The notes beneath the pieces are model-generated. The model had not been told where the DNA came from. It made no database searches and was given only the letters and a program-made list of their open reading frames with translations. A DNA stretch of 64,000 nt from Myrica gale (lineage: Eukaryota; Streptophyta; Magnoliopsida; Fagales; Myricaceae): contig OZ005618.1 of the NCBI GenBank assembly GCA_963930655.1, positions 8,020,001-8,084,000 of the forward strand. The letters run 5' to 3'. Within the stretch, counting starts at the first letter, position 1. Each line of letters begins with the position of its first letter. This document shows, one piece after another, positions 23,118 to 33,694 of the stretch. Made by a program: the position numbers and the translations under genes.

Positions 23118-23640
23118 TTATTCGAAGTGTTTCTTTCAAGTCCCATGCAGTAGCGTCACAGAACTGGGAGACCATTCGAATTGAGGACCTCACCATTGAT
23201 GAGTGTGAGGTTCTTGCTGTGAACTGTTCGTTCATGCTTAAGAACCTACTTGATGAGACAGTCGAAGAGACCAGTCCAAGGAATGCAGTTTTGGACTTAA
23301 TTAGGTGGATTAATCCCAACCTTTTTGTCCATTCTATTGTCAACGGAGGCTACAACTCTCCTCTCTCTGTCACTTGGTTCCGAGAGGCGCTCTTCGACTT
23401 CTCTGCGTTGTATGACTTGGTCGATATTATACTGCCCTCTGAACACCAATCAGGGAGGTTGATGTTTGAGAGAGAGTTCGACGGGAGGGAGATTATGAAT
23501 GTTATAGTATGTGAGGGCCTAAAGAGGGTTGAGAGGCCAGAGACATACAAGTAGTGGCTACTCCGGACTATGAGAGCTGTTTTCAGGCAGCTGTCGTTGG
23601 ACCAAGAGACCAGTCCAAGGAATGCGAAACCTGCCTGCTG
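23118..23640 (+). pseudogene. GRAS (LISCL-type) gene relic: C-terminal fragment
   Basis: Translation gives the middle and end of a GRAS domain close to GRAS-A and GRAS-C: WETIRIEDLTIDE, EVLAVNCSFMLKNLLDETVE, NPNLFVHSIVNGGYNSPLS, FREALFDFSALYDL and MNVIVCEGLKRVERPETYK. The frame then meets TAG at 23551 where the intact genes have CAG (KQWQ). Past the stop, similarity runs on (RTMRAVFRQLSLDQE) and then ends in an extra copy of gagaccagtccaaggaatgc, found earlier in the relic at about 23268. The N-terminal half, leucine repeat I, the VHIID motif and the end of SAW are absent. The left break coincides with the MULE-type MITE, and a segmental duplication joins on the right. It cannot make a working GRAS protein. 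Confidence 0.9.
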
Positions 23641-24350
23641 ACCGGCAATTGGCTTCTAGAACTTTTGTAATTAAGTCTGTTTGTACATAATCAATCTTAA
23701 AAATATGCTTCATAGTGGCATGTTTTCTATGTTGCTGATTGACTTTCCTAGCTCGACTAAAAGGGCATTTGAATTAGTTAATACTCTAGAAAAAAAAGTG
23801 TTTAAACAAAGAGAATTGTAAAGCATCTTTATCAAGCTTTCCCGTTATGAAAATTTTATGGCTCATAATGTTGCAGCCTGGGCTTCAGCCAATTGTTTTG
23901 TTGGTGATGTACCCTCTTAATTTTCTTCTTCATAGAGGACTTTGGAAATTTAATGGTGTAAATAAATGACTAAAAATTTAATGGTGATAAACCGCGTTGA
24001 TTTTTCCTTGTTTTATTTCCCCGTCTTTTTCGTTCGTTTGTTTAGGAGCTGCTATTTTTTCAATATATAATAGGTCTCTCTTCGAACCACAAAAAAAAAA
24101 CGCAAAGAAAGAACTTCGGTAGAATCGGTAATAGGAAAGAGACTTGGAACGTGCAAGGCCTCACAACGTGCCACACCAATCATGATTGATACTAAAGAAC
24201 TATATCGGGGCAAGAGCTAAGAGCTAAGTTCAATGTATTAGTTCTAATTGGAGGCACAGATGCACATTAACGATTTGTACTTATCTAGCTTTAGCTTTAA
24301 TTTAAAAGGAAGCCGTCATTAGTTGATTGGAAAACGACAATTAGTAAATA
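23630..24350. repeat. Segmental duplication, copy 2 (pairs with 17999-18660)
   Basis: Same order of shared phrases as copy 1, without the Tourist MITE. At the site that is filled in copy 1, this copy reads gagctaagagctaagttc. It is joined directly to the end of the GRAS relic. A short third trace (ctaaaacttttgtaattaag, gtctgtttgtacataa) occurs at about 27410-27455. Confidence 0.78.
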
Positions 24351-24413
24351 ATGCAAAAGATTGTTTTGAAAAAGTTCAAATATCTTTGATCACTCAAGAA
24401 TATTTTGGGATAA

Positions 24414-24685
24414 ACCCCAATGGGTTGGTTTAAGTGGTCGCAGCTTGGAACCTAAGGGCTTGTTCTCCCTGAGGTCTCAAGTTCGAATCTCTTCAGGTGC
24501 AAACAATTCTTTGATATCACTTCCTCAGTAAAGTTGGACTTAACTGACATGTGTGGCTTGAGAGGGTTGTACGGCCCGAGGTTTACCGTGGCGTTGAACC
24601 CATTTCGTGCGTATACTTGGTCAGATCCGTCCGAACTTAGTGCACGTAGCTCGGTGCCCGAATTTTTCTCGTTACCAAAAAAATC
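24414..24685 (+). mobile_element. tRNA-derived SINE with 11-bp target duplication
   Basis: It starts accccaatgggttggtttaa. An A-box-like stretch (ggttggtttaagtggtcgc) and a B-box (ggtctcaagttcgaatctc) lie at the spacing of RNA polymerase III promoters of tRNA-derived SINEs. It ends in a short A-rich run (accaaaaaaatc). TTTTGGGATAA flanks both sides (24403-24413 and 24686-24696). Confidence 0.82.
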
Positions 24686-24756
24686 TTTTGGGATAATAAT
24701 TTGGAGTTTAATATTGTTTATTATTATTATTATTATTATTATTTAAATTGGATGAG

Positions 24757-26165
24757 AATTCCATAAGATTCCGGTATTGGATGGTGCTGTTTTGAATAAT
24801 GATAATAATAATAATAGCAAGAACACAAGATTGTTCAGTTTTGAAATTGAGGCCTGCATGTGTCATTTTAATTTGGGCGTCAAACTGTAATATGGTAATT
24901 TGGGGCTGTCAATACCAACAAAATTAAAAAATAAACTCTAATTTAAAATGCTTTCAAGATGTTGTTTTATAAAAATTTGTAAGATTGTTAGGATTTTTTT
25001 TATAGAATTGTGAATATTTAAGTAGATTGATTATAAGTTTTTGTCTAAAAATTAGTGAAATTTTTAAATATATTTAATTTTATTAGAGTTTTTAAAAAGG
25101 TGTAGACAAATGATTTGATGTAATTTTTTTAATAAAAAAGTAATAGAGTTTGATGAAAAAATATAAAGAGAGAATATTTATTTATTTTAATTAAAAATGT
25201 ATTGAAGTTTGTGTGACAAATTGTTGGAATTTGTGTTAAAAGTATAAGTGTTTGTATAGATTTTTTTTTTATATTTTTGATAATCATTTTGTGAATTTGT
25301 TGCATTCATTGTAGTCTATAAATACTTTTTTATATTTTAAATATTTTTTAGAATTAATTACATTTATTATAATCTATAATACTTTTGTAAAACTAAAATG
25401 CCCTTCTATGGGAGCTTGTGGGGTCATGCCCTTGACCTCGCCCAACATGAGAAACATATTGTACTATCTATCGTTCACCTATCATCAGTCCAACGCCCGT
25501 TATCACGTATAGCGAAGCTAGTGAACTTCTTGTCCACGTAACCGAGATTAGTAATATTTTTTTATATATTATTTGGTGTTATGCACGTAAGAAAGATCCT
25601 TGGTTCCTAAGTAATCTTGAGGATTTTGTCTTCCTAGGTCACTCGTGACGTCTAAATCTAATATTTTGACCATAATACACATGTGCTAAATGTTTTCATG
25701 ATCCATAGAGAAGAAGGGTTTCTGAACAAATCACAATTTTATACGAATTTAGATGTTAAGTAAACCGTACCATGAGGGTATTTTCAACTTGAAGTTAAAA
25801 AGTCTACTAAATTTTCATATACTAAATTAAAATTGTTAATAAATTAACGTGGAATTATATGTCACCAATAGAAAACATAAACATACAAATTATACTTTAA
25901 TAGTTATCACACGTTTGTAAACATTAAAATTTAAAATCTTAAGCAATAGTAGATCATATACTATTTAATACTACTAGTTGTTTAAAGTTTTGAACCGTAT
26001 GAATCCTACATTATGGTTCACATTTATATTTATCTCTATCCAAATTGTACTTTAGTGTAAGAAATTATAAAAGATCACAATCCTAGAATATTATATCTAA
26101 AAATCACAAAATGATGCTTGTTAGCATAGGTATTTTGATTCCAATTGTCTAACTAGACAGCCCTA
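24757..26165. repeat. Segmental duplication A (pairs with 27457-30100)
   Basis: It begins agattccggtattggatggt, followed by an AAT microsatellite. It then shares gaggcctgcatgtgtcat, gcccttgacctcgcccaaca, gtaaccgagattagtaatat and tcactcgtgacgtctaaatc with copy B in the same order. No gene is recognisable in either copy. Copy A has a single version of a unit that is triplicated in B, and it lacks both a hAT insertion and a segment of about 162 bp present in B. Confidence 0.85.
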
Positions 26166-26644
26166 AAAAAAATTGAATTGTTTTCACAGACACTTTTTCA
26201 CAAATTCTAACAACATTTACAAACTCATAATTTTTTTCTCAAACTTCGACACATTTATACGAACTTCAACAATTTATCTTTGAGGAGCATTTTAATAATT
26301 TTGTATGTTTTCCGTCAGAATAAACCCCCAAATCAAACAGGAGGGTGAGAATTGATCATGTATATGGAGCCCCAATCGTAGTTTTAAAATTTAGAGAAAC
26401 GATTGATTTTAGCCTATAATTAGGGCACGTATTATTACACTACCCCTTTAAATATAGCTATAAACTTTGTCAAGTAGATATAGTTGGGAGTTGAACTTTG
26501 GATATTGATAGAATGCTAATGAAACTTTGGCTCAACTGTTATGTGCTTCCCTTCTTCAACAATTTGATTCTGGGTGGCACTTGGAAGATAGTTCGTATCT
26601 ATTATGATGAAGATGTTTGTAATTACACGAAAACTGCCTGCTGG

Positions 26645-27399
26645 TAGGGGTGCTCATTTTCACCGGCGGTGGCGGTTTAACGGTCACCGTTACCTGTAAC
26701 GTAACCGGTAAGAGCGGTTATTGTGCCTTAGAGATGTGGTGGCAGTGTCGAATATGTGATTCCGTCAATTGCGGTGACGGTGACGATTTTCATCAAACCG
26801 TCACCTACACTATCGTTAACCACCTCTAGTTTAAACTTGAGATGATTATTGATTATGTGACATACTTTTATTGGGCTTTTGTTGGAATATGTTAGTTGGT
26901 TTATGTCACATCGTTGGACACTTTTATTAGACTTTAGTCTTTATGTTTGAATATGATATTACGTTGGACTTTTGTAAAGCTTATTATATTTGTTTTGAGT
27001 ATTAAAGATTATGATATTATGTTTGAATAAGTTATGATATTTGTCCATTTTGATTTGATTTGATATGATATTATGTTGCAAAATTCAAACAGGTTATAAT
27101 ATTTGAATGATTATATTTATTGCTTATGTATGGGCATCAAATGGTTTTAATGGTCCAAAAAAGTCCAAGGAAAACAGCCCAAAACAGTGAAAAAAAATGA
27201 AAAGTAAAAAAACCTATTTTTTGGCCTAACAGTTACACGGTTTAATTGGTTACCGTCTCACCGTTACGGTTAATAACGTCACCGGCAATGACGGTTATAT
27301 TGCGTTAGCGGTGCGATGACGGTGTCGAATATGTGATTCCGTCAATTACGGTGATGATTTTCACCAAATCGTCTCCTACACTACCGTTAACCACCCCTA
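26645..27399. mobile_element. Non-autonomous hAT (Ac-like) element
   Basis: The left end is TAGGGGTGCTCA. The right end ends CCACCCCTA, so the outer nine bases pair nearly perfectly. Flanks CCTGCTGG (26637-26644) and CCTGCTTG (27400-27407) agree at 7 of 8. Subterminal runs of gcggtttaacgg, accgttacc and gtcaccggc are typical of the family. The interrupted sequence resembles the uninterrupted one at about 23630 (cctgcctgctgaccggcaat). No transposase is encoded. Confidence 0.82.
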
Positions 27400-28001
27400 C
27401 CTGCTTGCTGTCAATTGGCTTCTAAAACTTTTGTAATTAAGTCTGTTTGTACATAAGATTCCGGTATTGGATGGTACTGTTTTGAATAATAACAATAATA
27501 ATAATAATAATAATAATAGCAGCACAAGATTGTTCAGCTTTGAGATTGAGGCCTGCAGGCTGCAGGTGTGTCATTTTAATTTGGGCGTCAAACTGAAATA
27601 TTGTAATTTGGGGGTGTCAATACCAAAAAATTTAAAAATAAAGTCTAATTTAAAAAATTTCTGGATGTTATTTTATAAAAAGTTGTAAGATTTTAAGAAT
27701 TTTTTTATAGAATTGTGAATATTTAAGTAGATTGGAGATTTATAGGTTTTGTGTAAAAATTAGTGAAATTTTTAAATACATTGAATTTTTATTAGAGTTT
27801 TTAAAAGGTGTACACAAATTATTTGATGTAATTTATTAATAAAAAATATTAGAGTTAGATGAATAATATAAAGAGAAAATAGTTACTTTTTTTTTATTAA
27901 AAATGTATTGAAGTTTGTGTGAAAAGTTGTTGAAATTTGTGTTAAAGGTATAGATGTTTGTATAAGATTTTTTTTTATGTTTTGGATAATCATTTTGTGA
28001 A

Positions 28002-28428
28002 TTATAAATAATTTTTTTATGAATTTATGAATTTATTATAATCTATAATACTTTTTGTAAAACCAAAATGCCCGTCTATGGAAGCTTGTGGGGTCATGCC
28101 CTTGACTTCGCCCAACACGAGAAACACGTTGTACTATCGTTCACCTGTCATTGTAGTCTATAAATAATTTTTTTTATGAATTTATTACATTTATCATAAT
28201 CTATACTACTTTTGTAAAACCAAAATGCCCGTCTATGGGAGCCCTTGATTTCACCCAACATGAGAAACATATTGTACTATCGTTCACCTGTCCTTGTAGT
28301 CTATAAATAATTTTTTTTATATATTTTAAATAATTTTTTAATGAATTTATTACATTTATTATAATCTATAATACTTTTGTAAAAACAAAATGTCCTTCTA
28401 CGGGAGCTTGTGGGGTCATGCCCTTGAC
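28002..28428. repeat. Three imperfect tandem units of about 130-155 bp
   Basis: Each unit carries tgaatttattacatttat-like sequence, ataatctataatactttt, aaaatgcccgtctatggga and, before the next unit, aacatgagaaacatattgta. Copy A of the segmental duplication has only one such unit, so the expansion came after duplication or was lost in A. Confidence 0.75.
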
Positions 28429-29071
28429 TAAGACTGTGCACCGGTACCGATGGTGGGCCGGTTAACCGGCACATTGTACCATGTATCGGCGCCAAGCCGT
28501 CTCGGTGTCGGTGAGCAAAATCTCCAAATAATGGGGATTTTGCCGGTAGCGGTGAAACAGCTCCCGCGGGGCGGTTTCACTGTATTTGTTTTTTTTTTAT
28601 GAAACGACGTCGTTTCAAGTTTCCTTCTTAACCCTACGTCCCTCCCCTCCCCGTCATTTCTTCTTCTCTCACTCCCCCTCCCCTCTCCCTCGCCGCTTCG
28701 CCCGAGTCCCCTCAGTGAAGCCGCCGCTTCGCCCGCCTCTGCAACTCTCTCCCCATTTTCATTGCGATTTGATAATATAGTATTGATTATTTTGTTGTAT
28801 TTTTGAAAAAATTTCTAGTTTCTTGAGATTTGGAATCTACGATTTGGTTTGGTTTGATTTATGCGGTTTGTTTCGAATTGTGTGGTTTGTAATTTTTTTT
28901 CGAATTTTTTTGAATTTTTGGTGATTGTGGCGGTTACCGCCCACCGCCAAATCGGTGACGGTTGTTCCCCTTACGGTGGTGGGGACGGTTCCCTTTTTGG
29001 AGAACCGCCCATAGTGGTGTCGGTGCCGATGAAGACCATAATCACCACGACACCGGTTATGAACAGTCCTA
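28429..29071. mobile_element. Non-autonomous hAT (Ac-like) element
   Basis: The left end TAAGACTGTGCA and the right end, reverse-complemented TAGGACTGTTCA, match at 10 of 12. Flanks CCCTTGAC (28421-28428) and CCCTTGGC (29072-29079) agree at 7 of 8. The same locus is uninterrupted in two other copies in the window (near 25429 and 28099: gcccttgacctcgcccaac and gcccttgacttcgcccaac). Subterminal ccggtaccg and ggtgtcggtgccg clusters are present. There is no transposase. Confidence 0.88.
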
Positions 29072-30100
29072 CCCTTGGCTTCGCCCAACATGAGAAACAT
29101 ATTTTACTATCGCACACCTGTCACCAGAGTCCAACGCCCATTATCACGTATAGGGTAGACTGAATCGCGGGCCTACTGGGAAAGAGGCCTTAGAAAATTA
29201 AAACGAAGCTGGTGAACTTCTTGCCCACGTAACCGAGATTAATAATATTTTTTATATATTATTTGGTGTTATGCACGTAAGAAAGATCCTTGGTTCCCAA
29301 GTAATCTTGAGGATTTTGTCTTCCTAGGTCACTCGTGACGTCTAAATCTAATATTTTGACTATAATACAAATGTGCTAAATGTTTTCATGATCCATAGAG
29401 AAGAAGGGTTTCTTAACAAATGACAATTTTATACGAATTTAGATGTTAAGTAAACCGTACCATGAGGGTTTTTTCAACTTGAAGTTAAAAAGTATACTAA
29501 ATTTTCATATACTAAATGAAATTGTTAATAAATTAACGTGGAATTATATGCCACCAATAGAAAACATAAACATACAAATTATACTTTAATAGTTATCACA
29601 CGTTTGTAAACATTAAAATTTAAAATCTTAAGCAATAGAACCCGACATTTGTGATGACAGCAATTGAGACTCAAAATCGGCCCTATAGAAGTCAAAAATA
29701 TGAAATAAGACGAAGAGTTGATAGAATTACAAACTTAGGATTCTCTATAATTATTTGCCTAAATGACGCACTACCATTTGAAAAAATATAGATACAATTA
29801 GTAGATCATACACTATTTAATACTACTAATTGTTTAAAGTTTTGAACTGTGTGAATCTTACATTATGGTTCACATTTATATTTATCTCTATCCAAATTGT
29901 ATTGTAGTATAGGAAATTATAAAAGATCATGATCCTAGAATATAATATCTAAAAAATACAAAATAAAATATCTAAAATTCCACGTCCCAAGAAAATGATA
30001 CTTGTTGGCATAAGCATTTTGATTCCAATTGTCTAACTACACATAGCACTGAAATTTTTTTCACAAATTCTACAACATTTTACAAACTCGATAATTTTGT

Positions 30101-30960
30101 TCTCAATCTTCGACGCTTTTTTACGAACTTCAATAATTTTTCAGAAACATCGACAAAATCTACTCTAAATCCAATAAAAAAAAAAATTCATTTCCAATGT
30201 CTTATATCAGTCTTGGTTTTATTTTTTAAAAAAATACATTTTCCTATCCCGAAGTTTGGGGTACTGATATATATTTTGCATCACTATTTATTATTTTTAT
30301 GATTTTGGACCTTTAACTTTTGATTTTCGACAATTTACATCTTCCCTCTAAATTGCCTATCAAAATAGGCAGGAGCGCCTCTCATGTGAATGATTGCCCA
30401 CTATCAATTTACACTCCATATAATTTTTTGTCTTTTTTACTAGAAAAAAACACAAAAATATACTAGGCCCTTTCAAAAAAATTCTTCATGTCAATTATTA
30501 TATAGTCTAAAGGCCACAAATTGATGTCGAATACGGAATGTGATGAAAATTTTAATTTAAGCCTAAAAATGATATTAGCTTAATATTCTGGGGGCAAAAA
30601 GTAAGGCCAAAAACACTTGAGTGAGGGTGAAGAAACTCTCAAAGAATAAAAAAAATGGAGGTATAAATATTATTAAATATATTATGTGACGACGTGATAA
30701 CTTATACGGGAGACTTTAAACAGAGCATGTCCTGGCTGGACTGTAACAATACGTGGGGAATACTCAACGGAGGGAAGTCAAATCCTCCTGATTGATAAGC
30801 CAGCCATCTGATATGTATTTGACTAGATGACCAACCAATCAGGAAATCAGAATCTGGTGGAGTCGTTGTTATAGCCGGTGAGGATCAGGAAAGTGACAGC
30901 ACACAGAGCCGTTCAGGCGAAACGAAAACATAGGGCCACTGCCTCTTCGGAGTTTGACTT
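30101..30960. other. Intergenic stretch upstream of GRAS-A
   Basis: AT-rich to about 30780 with no gene. From 30780 the sequence becomes more balanced and shares short blocks with the upstream regions of the other GRAS copies: agccggtgagg (also near 58206) and accaatcagg (also near 36880, a CCAAT-type element). This is probably distal promoter. Confidence 0.5.
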
Positions 30961-30992
30961 GCACGTCACCCGCAGCGTTCTTCGAAAGTTCG
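30954..30992 (+). promoter_or_regulatory. Conserved upstream block of GRAS-A (TTGAC core and HSE-like site)
   Basis: A TTGAC core (tttgacttgcacgtcaccc) is followed by gttcttcgaaagttcg. Within it, GAAAGTTC fits the GAAnnTTC core of heat-shock elements. Equivalent blocks lie upstream of GRAS-B (45428-45468) and GRAS-C (58270-58310). About 365 bp upstream of the start codon, it lies in the promoter or at the start of the transcript. Confidence 0.5.
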
Positions 30993-31156
30993 CAAAAGCC
31001 ATTTTTTTTTATTATTCTGCTGCTATCTAAGAAACCGCGTTAAAGCTCGGAGCCCGTTCAAGTTCGCTACATCTCTTCCGCCCGAGTTCACTCTCTCTTC
31101 CCCGTCCGACCGTTTCCTGCTACACTTCGCGGAGAAACCGATGGATTTTTCTAAAG

Positions 31157-31315
31157 GTTATTGGAAATGTTTCCTTTCTTTCTTTTTCTATTGTCTCTAG
31201 CTTCTTCATTTGAGCCTCTGTGTTTGCTATCTTTGAATCTTTTTGGTTCCGTAGCTCTGTTTTAGATGTATCCTACCTAGTCTTTCCATCTGAATTAGGT
31301 AGTTTGTTTTGCCAG
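31157..31315 (+). other. Probable 5'-UTR intron of GRAS-A
   Basis: The donor is ctaaag|gttatt and the acceptor ttttgccag|tggtctcgg. GRAS-C shows the same arrangement (donor ataag|gttatt at 58634, acceptor ending 58794, then tggtctcgg), and single 5'-UTR introns are common in this subfamily. Splicing would create an 11-codon upstream frame beginning at the ATG at 31141 and ending TGA at about 31334, before the main start. GRAS-C lacks that ATG. Confidence 0.5.
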
Positions 31316-31354
31316 TGGTCTCGGACTCAGCTTGAGACTTGTTTGACTCGATAG

Positions 31355-33694
31355 ATGGTTATGGATCCAGGCTTTGCTGGATTGCCCCATTTTAACGACA
31401 GAGTCATGTTCGGTGACACTACATTGTCACCTAATTCCGACCAGTACCCATATCTTGTAAACGAGTACCAGTTGAATGTATCCATCTTCCCGGACCACCT
31501 CTTGTTCGAAAGTCAACTTCTTCCACCTGATGAAGGTGCCACTACTTTTGCTCCGCCGATCGACTTGGAACCTGCGGTAGAGCCATATGCTCCGTCCTTT
31601 GGTGCTGATAGCTTGAGCCCTCCGTCTATGGGTTCGAGTTCGGGGGAACACTGGTCCTCGGACGTCTGTGATTGCTACTCGGAAATGGTTCTCAACTACA
31701 TGAGCCAGGTACTTATGGAAGAGAACGTAGCGGACAAGCCCTCCATGTTTTACGACCCTTTGGGTCTCCAAGTCACCGAGAAAGCGTTCTATGATGCTCT
31801 CGGCCAGAAATACCCTCCTTCTCCCAATCAATATCAACATCCACTTTATATTGATTGCAATGCCGAGAGCTCTGAGGATTTTTTTTCTGGCATTAGTGGC
31901 GACTGCGGTACTACTAATAGCAGTTCTCATAGCACTAGCAGTAGCGGCAATCCATACTGGCTCGCTGATCTTGGGGACTACAACTCCTCTTTTTCACAAG
32001 CCACTCTTCCTGGTGACTACGTGTTCCAGCCCAATTTGGAGTCCAATAGTAGATCACAGTTTTTGGCCAATCCGTTGATCACTGTGGCTAATAGTACTAT
32101 TGGTGACGGTACGGAGGTTTCGTCTCAGAACATTTTCGCAGATAGTCAATCTATGTTGCAATTTCAGAGAGGGCAAGAGGAAGCTAGTAAGTTCCTTCCT
32201 GGCGGCAATCCGTTTATCGGGTTGGAGGGTAACATGGTGTCATCAGAGTGGATGGGAGAGGATCATAGTGTGGAGAAGGGTGAGGGGGAGAGTACTTCAC
32301 CTAATGGATCGAGGGGGAGGAAAAATCATGAGAGAAAAGATACAGATTTTGAAGATGGGAGGAGTCATAAGCAGTCTGCAGTTTCTGTGGATGAGATTGA
32401 ATTATCGAAAATGTTCGATGATGCACTTTCTGCCTTGTGTTGCAAAGATGAACATTGTGACGGTAACGTGGCATTGCAGCGAAATGTGCAGCCACAAGCA
32501 GCTAATGGTGGAAAGAGTCGAGCCAAGAAACAGGGGAAGGAGAAGGATACGGTTGATTTGAATTCTCTTCTGATTCTATGTGCACAAGCTGTCTCAGGAT
32601 GTGACACTAGAACCGCCAATGAATTACTGAAGCAGATTAGGCAGCACTCTTCCCCTTTGGGTGATGGGTCTCAGAGGTTGGCCCATTTCTTTGCCAATGC
32701 CCTTGAGGCACGCTTGGCTGGCACTGGCACGGGAACGCACTTTTATAATTCCATTGATTTCAGGACGATTTCAGCTTTTGAACTACTGAAAGCTTACAAA
32801 TTTCATCTTTCGACCTGCCCTTTTAAGAAGGTGTCGATAATCTTTGCTGTGAAAATGATTATCAAAGTGGCGGAGAAAGCTACAAGTCTTCATATTGTAG
32901 ACTTCGGTATCCAATATGGTTTCCCCTGGCCAATTCTGATCAAGATGATTTCTGAGAGACCTGGTGGGCCTCCCAAGCTACGTATTACTGGGATAGAGCT
33001 TCCTGAGCCTGGATTCCGTCCAACCGAAAGAATTGAGGAGACTGGCCGTCGCTTGGCAAAGTATTGCGAGCGGTATAATGTACCTTTTGAGTTCCATGCC
33101 ATAGCATCAAAGAGCTGGGAAACTATCCAAATTAAGGACCTGAAGATTGAAAGGAACGAGATGCTTGCTGTGAACTGTTTGTACAGGTTTAAGAACCTAT
33201 TTGATGAGAGTGTTGAAGAGAAGAGTCCAAGGAATGCGGTTTTGAACTTAATTAGGAGGTTGAATCCCGATATTTTTGTCCATTCTATTGTTAATGGAGC
33301 CTACAATGCCCCCTTCTTTGTCCCACGGTTCCGAGAGGCACTTTACCACTTCTCTGCGTTGTATGACATGTTTGATGTTACACTACCCCATGAGGACCAA
33401 TTAGAGAGGTTGATGTTTGAGAGAGAGTTTTTCGGGAGGGAGGCTATGAATGTTATAGCATGTGAGAGTTCGGAGAGGGTTGAGAGACCAGAGACGTACA
33501 AGCAGTGGCAAGCCCGGACGGTGAGGGCTGGTTTCAAGGTGCTCCCGTTGGACCAAGAGCTCGTGCAACTGATCAGGTCTAAGCTGAAGGAATTGTACCA
33601 CAAGGATTTTGTACTTGATGAAGACAACCACTGGATGCTTCAGGGATGGAAGGGCCGGATTGTGTTTGCTTCCTCCTGTTGGGTGCCGGCCTAG
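31355..33694 (+). CDS. GRAS-A: GRAS-family transcription regulator, LISCL (SCL9/SCL14/SCL33-like) subfamily
   Basis: A single uninterrupted exon encodes 779 residues, normal for the subfamily. GRAS proteins are plant nuclear regulators; LISCL members act as co-activators, and Arabidopsis SCL14 works with TGA factors on detoxification genes. The long acidic N-terminus carries subfamily motifs: MSQVLMEENVADKPSMFYDP (residues 116-135), TEKAFYDALG (141-150) and EEASKFLP (275-282). The GRAS domain begins near 400 with leucine repeat I (DLNSLLILCAQAV, then QHSSPLGDGSQRLAHFFANA). The VHIID motif appears as LHIVDFGIQYG (512-522), leucine repeat II follows to about 600, PFYRE lies around 606-700 (VNCLYRF, FVHSIVNGAYNAPFF), and SAW ends WKGRIVFASSCWVPA. 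Translation starts MVMDPGFAGL, aligned with GRAS-C. An AATAAA lies at 33865. It is one of three intact tandem copies, all in the same direction. Confidence 0.96.
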   Translation: MVMDPGFAGLPHFNDRVMFGDTTLSPNSDQYPYLVNEYQLNVSIFPDHLLFESQLLPPDEGATTFAPPIDLEPAVEPYAPSFGADSLSPPSMGSSSGEHWSSDVCDCYSEMVLNYMSQVLMEENVADKPSMFYDPLGLQVTEKAFYDALGQKYPPSPNQYQHPLYIDCNAESSEDFFSGISGDCGTTNSSSHSTSSSGNPYWLADLGDYNSSFSQATLPGDYVFQPNLESNSRSQFLANPLITVANSTIGDGTEVSSQNIFADSQSMLQFQRGQEEASKFLPGGNPFIGLEGNMVSSEWMGEDHSVEKGEGESTSPNGSRGRKNHERKDTDFEDGRSHKQSAVSVDEIELSKMFDDALSALCCKDEHCDGNVALQRNVQPQAANGGKSRAKKQGKEKDTVDLNSLLILCAQAVSGCDTRTANELLKQIRQHSSPLGDGSQRLAHFFANALEARLAGTGTGTHFYNSIDFRTISAFELLKAYKFHLSTCPFKKVSIIFAVKMIIKVAEKATSLHIVDFGIQYGFPWPILIKMISERPGGPPKLRITGIELPEPGFRPTERIEETGRRLAKYCERYNVPFEFHAIASKSWETIQIKDLKIERNEMLAVNCLYRFKNLFDESVEEKSPRNAVLNLIRRLNPDIFVHSIVNGAYNAPFFVPRFREALYHFSALYDMFDVTLPHEDQLERLMFEREFFGREAMNVIACESSERVERPETYKQWQARTVRAGFKVLPLDQELVQLIRSKLKELYHKDFVLDEDNHWMLQGWKGRIVFASSCWVPA

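Larger units (their letters stand above)
27457..30100. repeat. Segmental duplication B (pairs with 24757-26165), enlarged by insertions
   Basis: It has the same landmarks as copy A. It is longer because of an internal triplication (about 28002-28428), a hAT element (28429-29071) and about 162 bp at 29640-29801 that is missing from A. No gene is recognised within it. Confidence 0.85.

Noticed and set aside
23219-23554. An independent short GRAS gene in the first relic
   Set aside because: The frame lacks every N-terminal GRAS motif and ends at an in-frame TAG where relatives have CAG; it is a fragment.
24414-24520. Possible tRNA gene because of A- and B-box-like motifs
   Set aside because: No cloverleaf can be drawn; the 272-bp unit with an A-rich end and target duplication fits a SINE.
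27467-27688. Open frame with a run of asparagines
   Set aside because: It is an AAT microsatellite read in frame inside duplicated non-coding DNA; the matching frame is not conserved in the other copy.
28586-28780. Proline- and serine-rich open frame
   Set aside because: It falls in the C/T-rich centre of a non-autonomous hAT element and has no start context or homologous pattern.
31427-31930. Long minus-strand open frames opposite the GRAS genes
   Set aside because: They are shadows of the GRAS coding strand and show no independent protein character; similar shadows occur opposite GRAS-B and GRAS-C.
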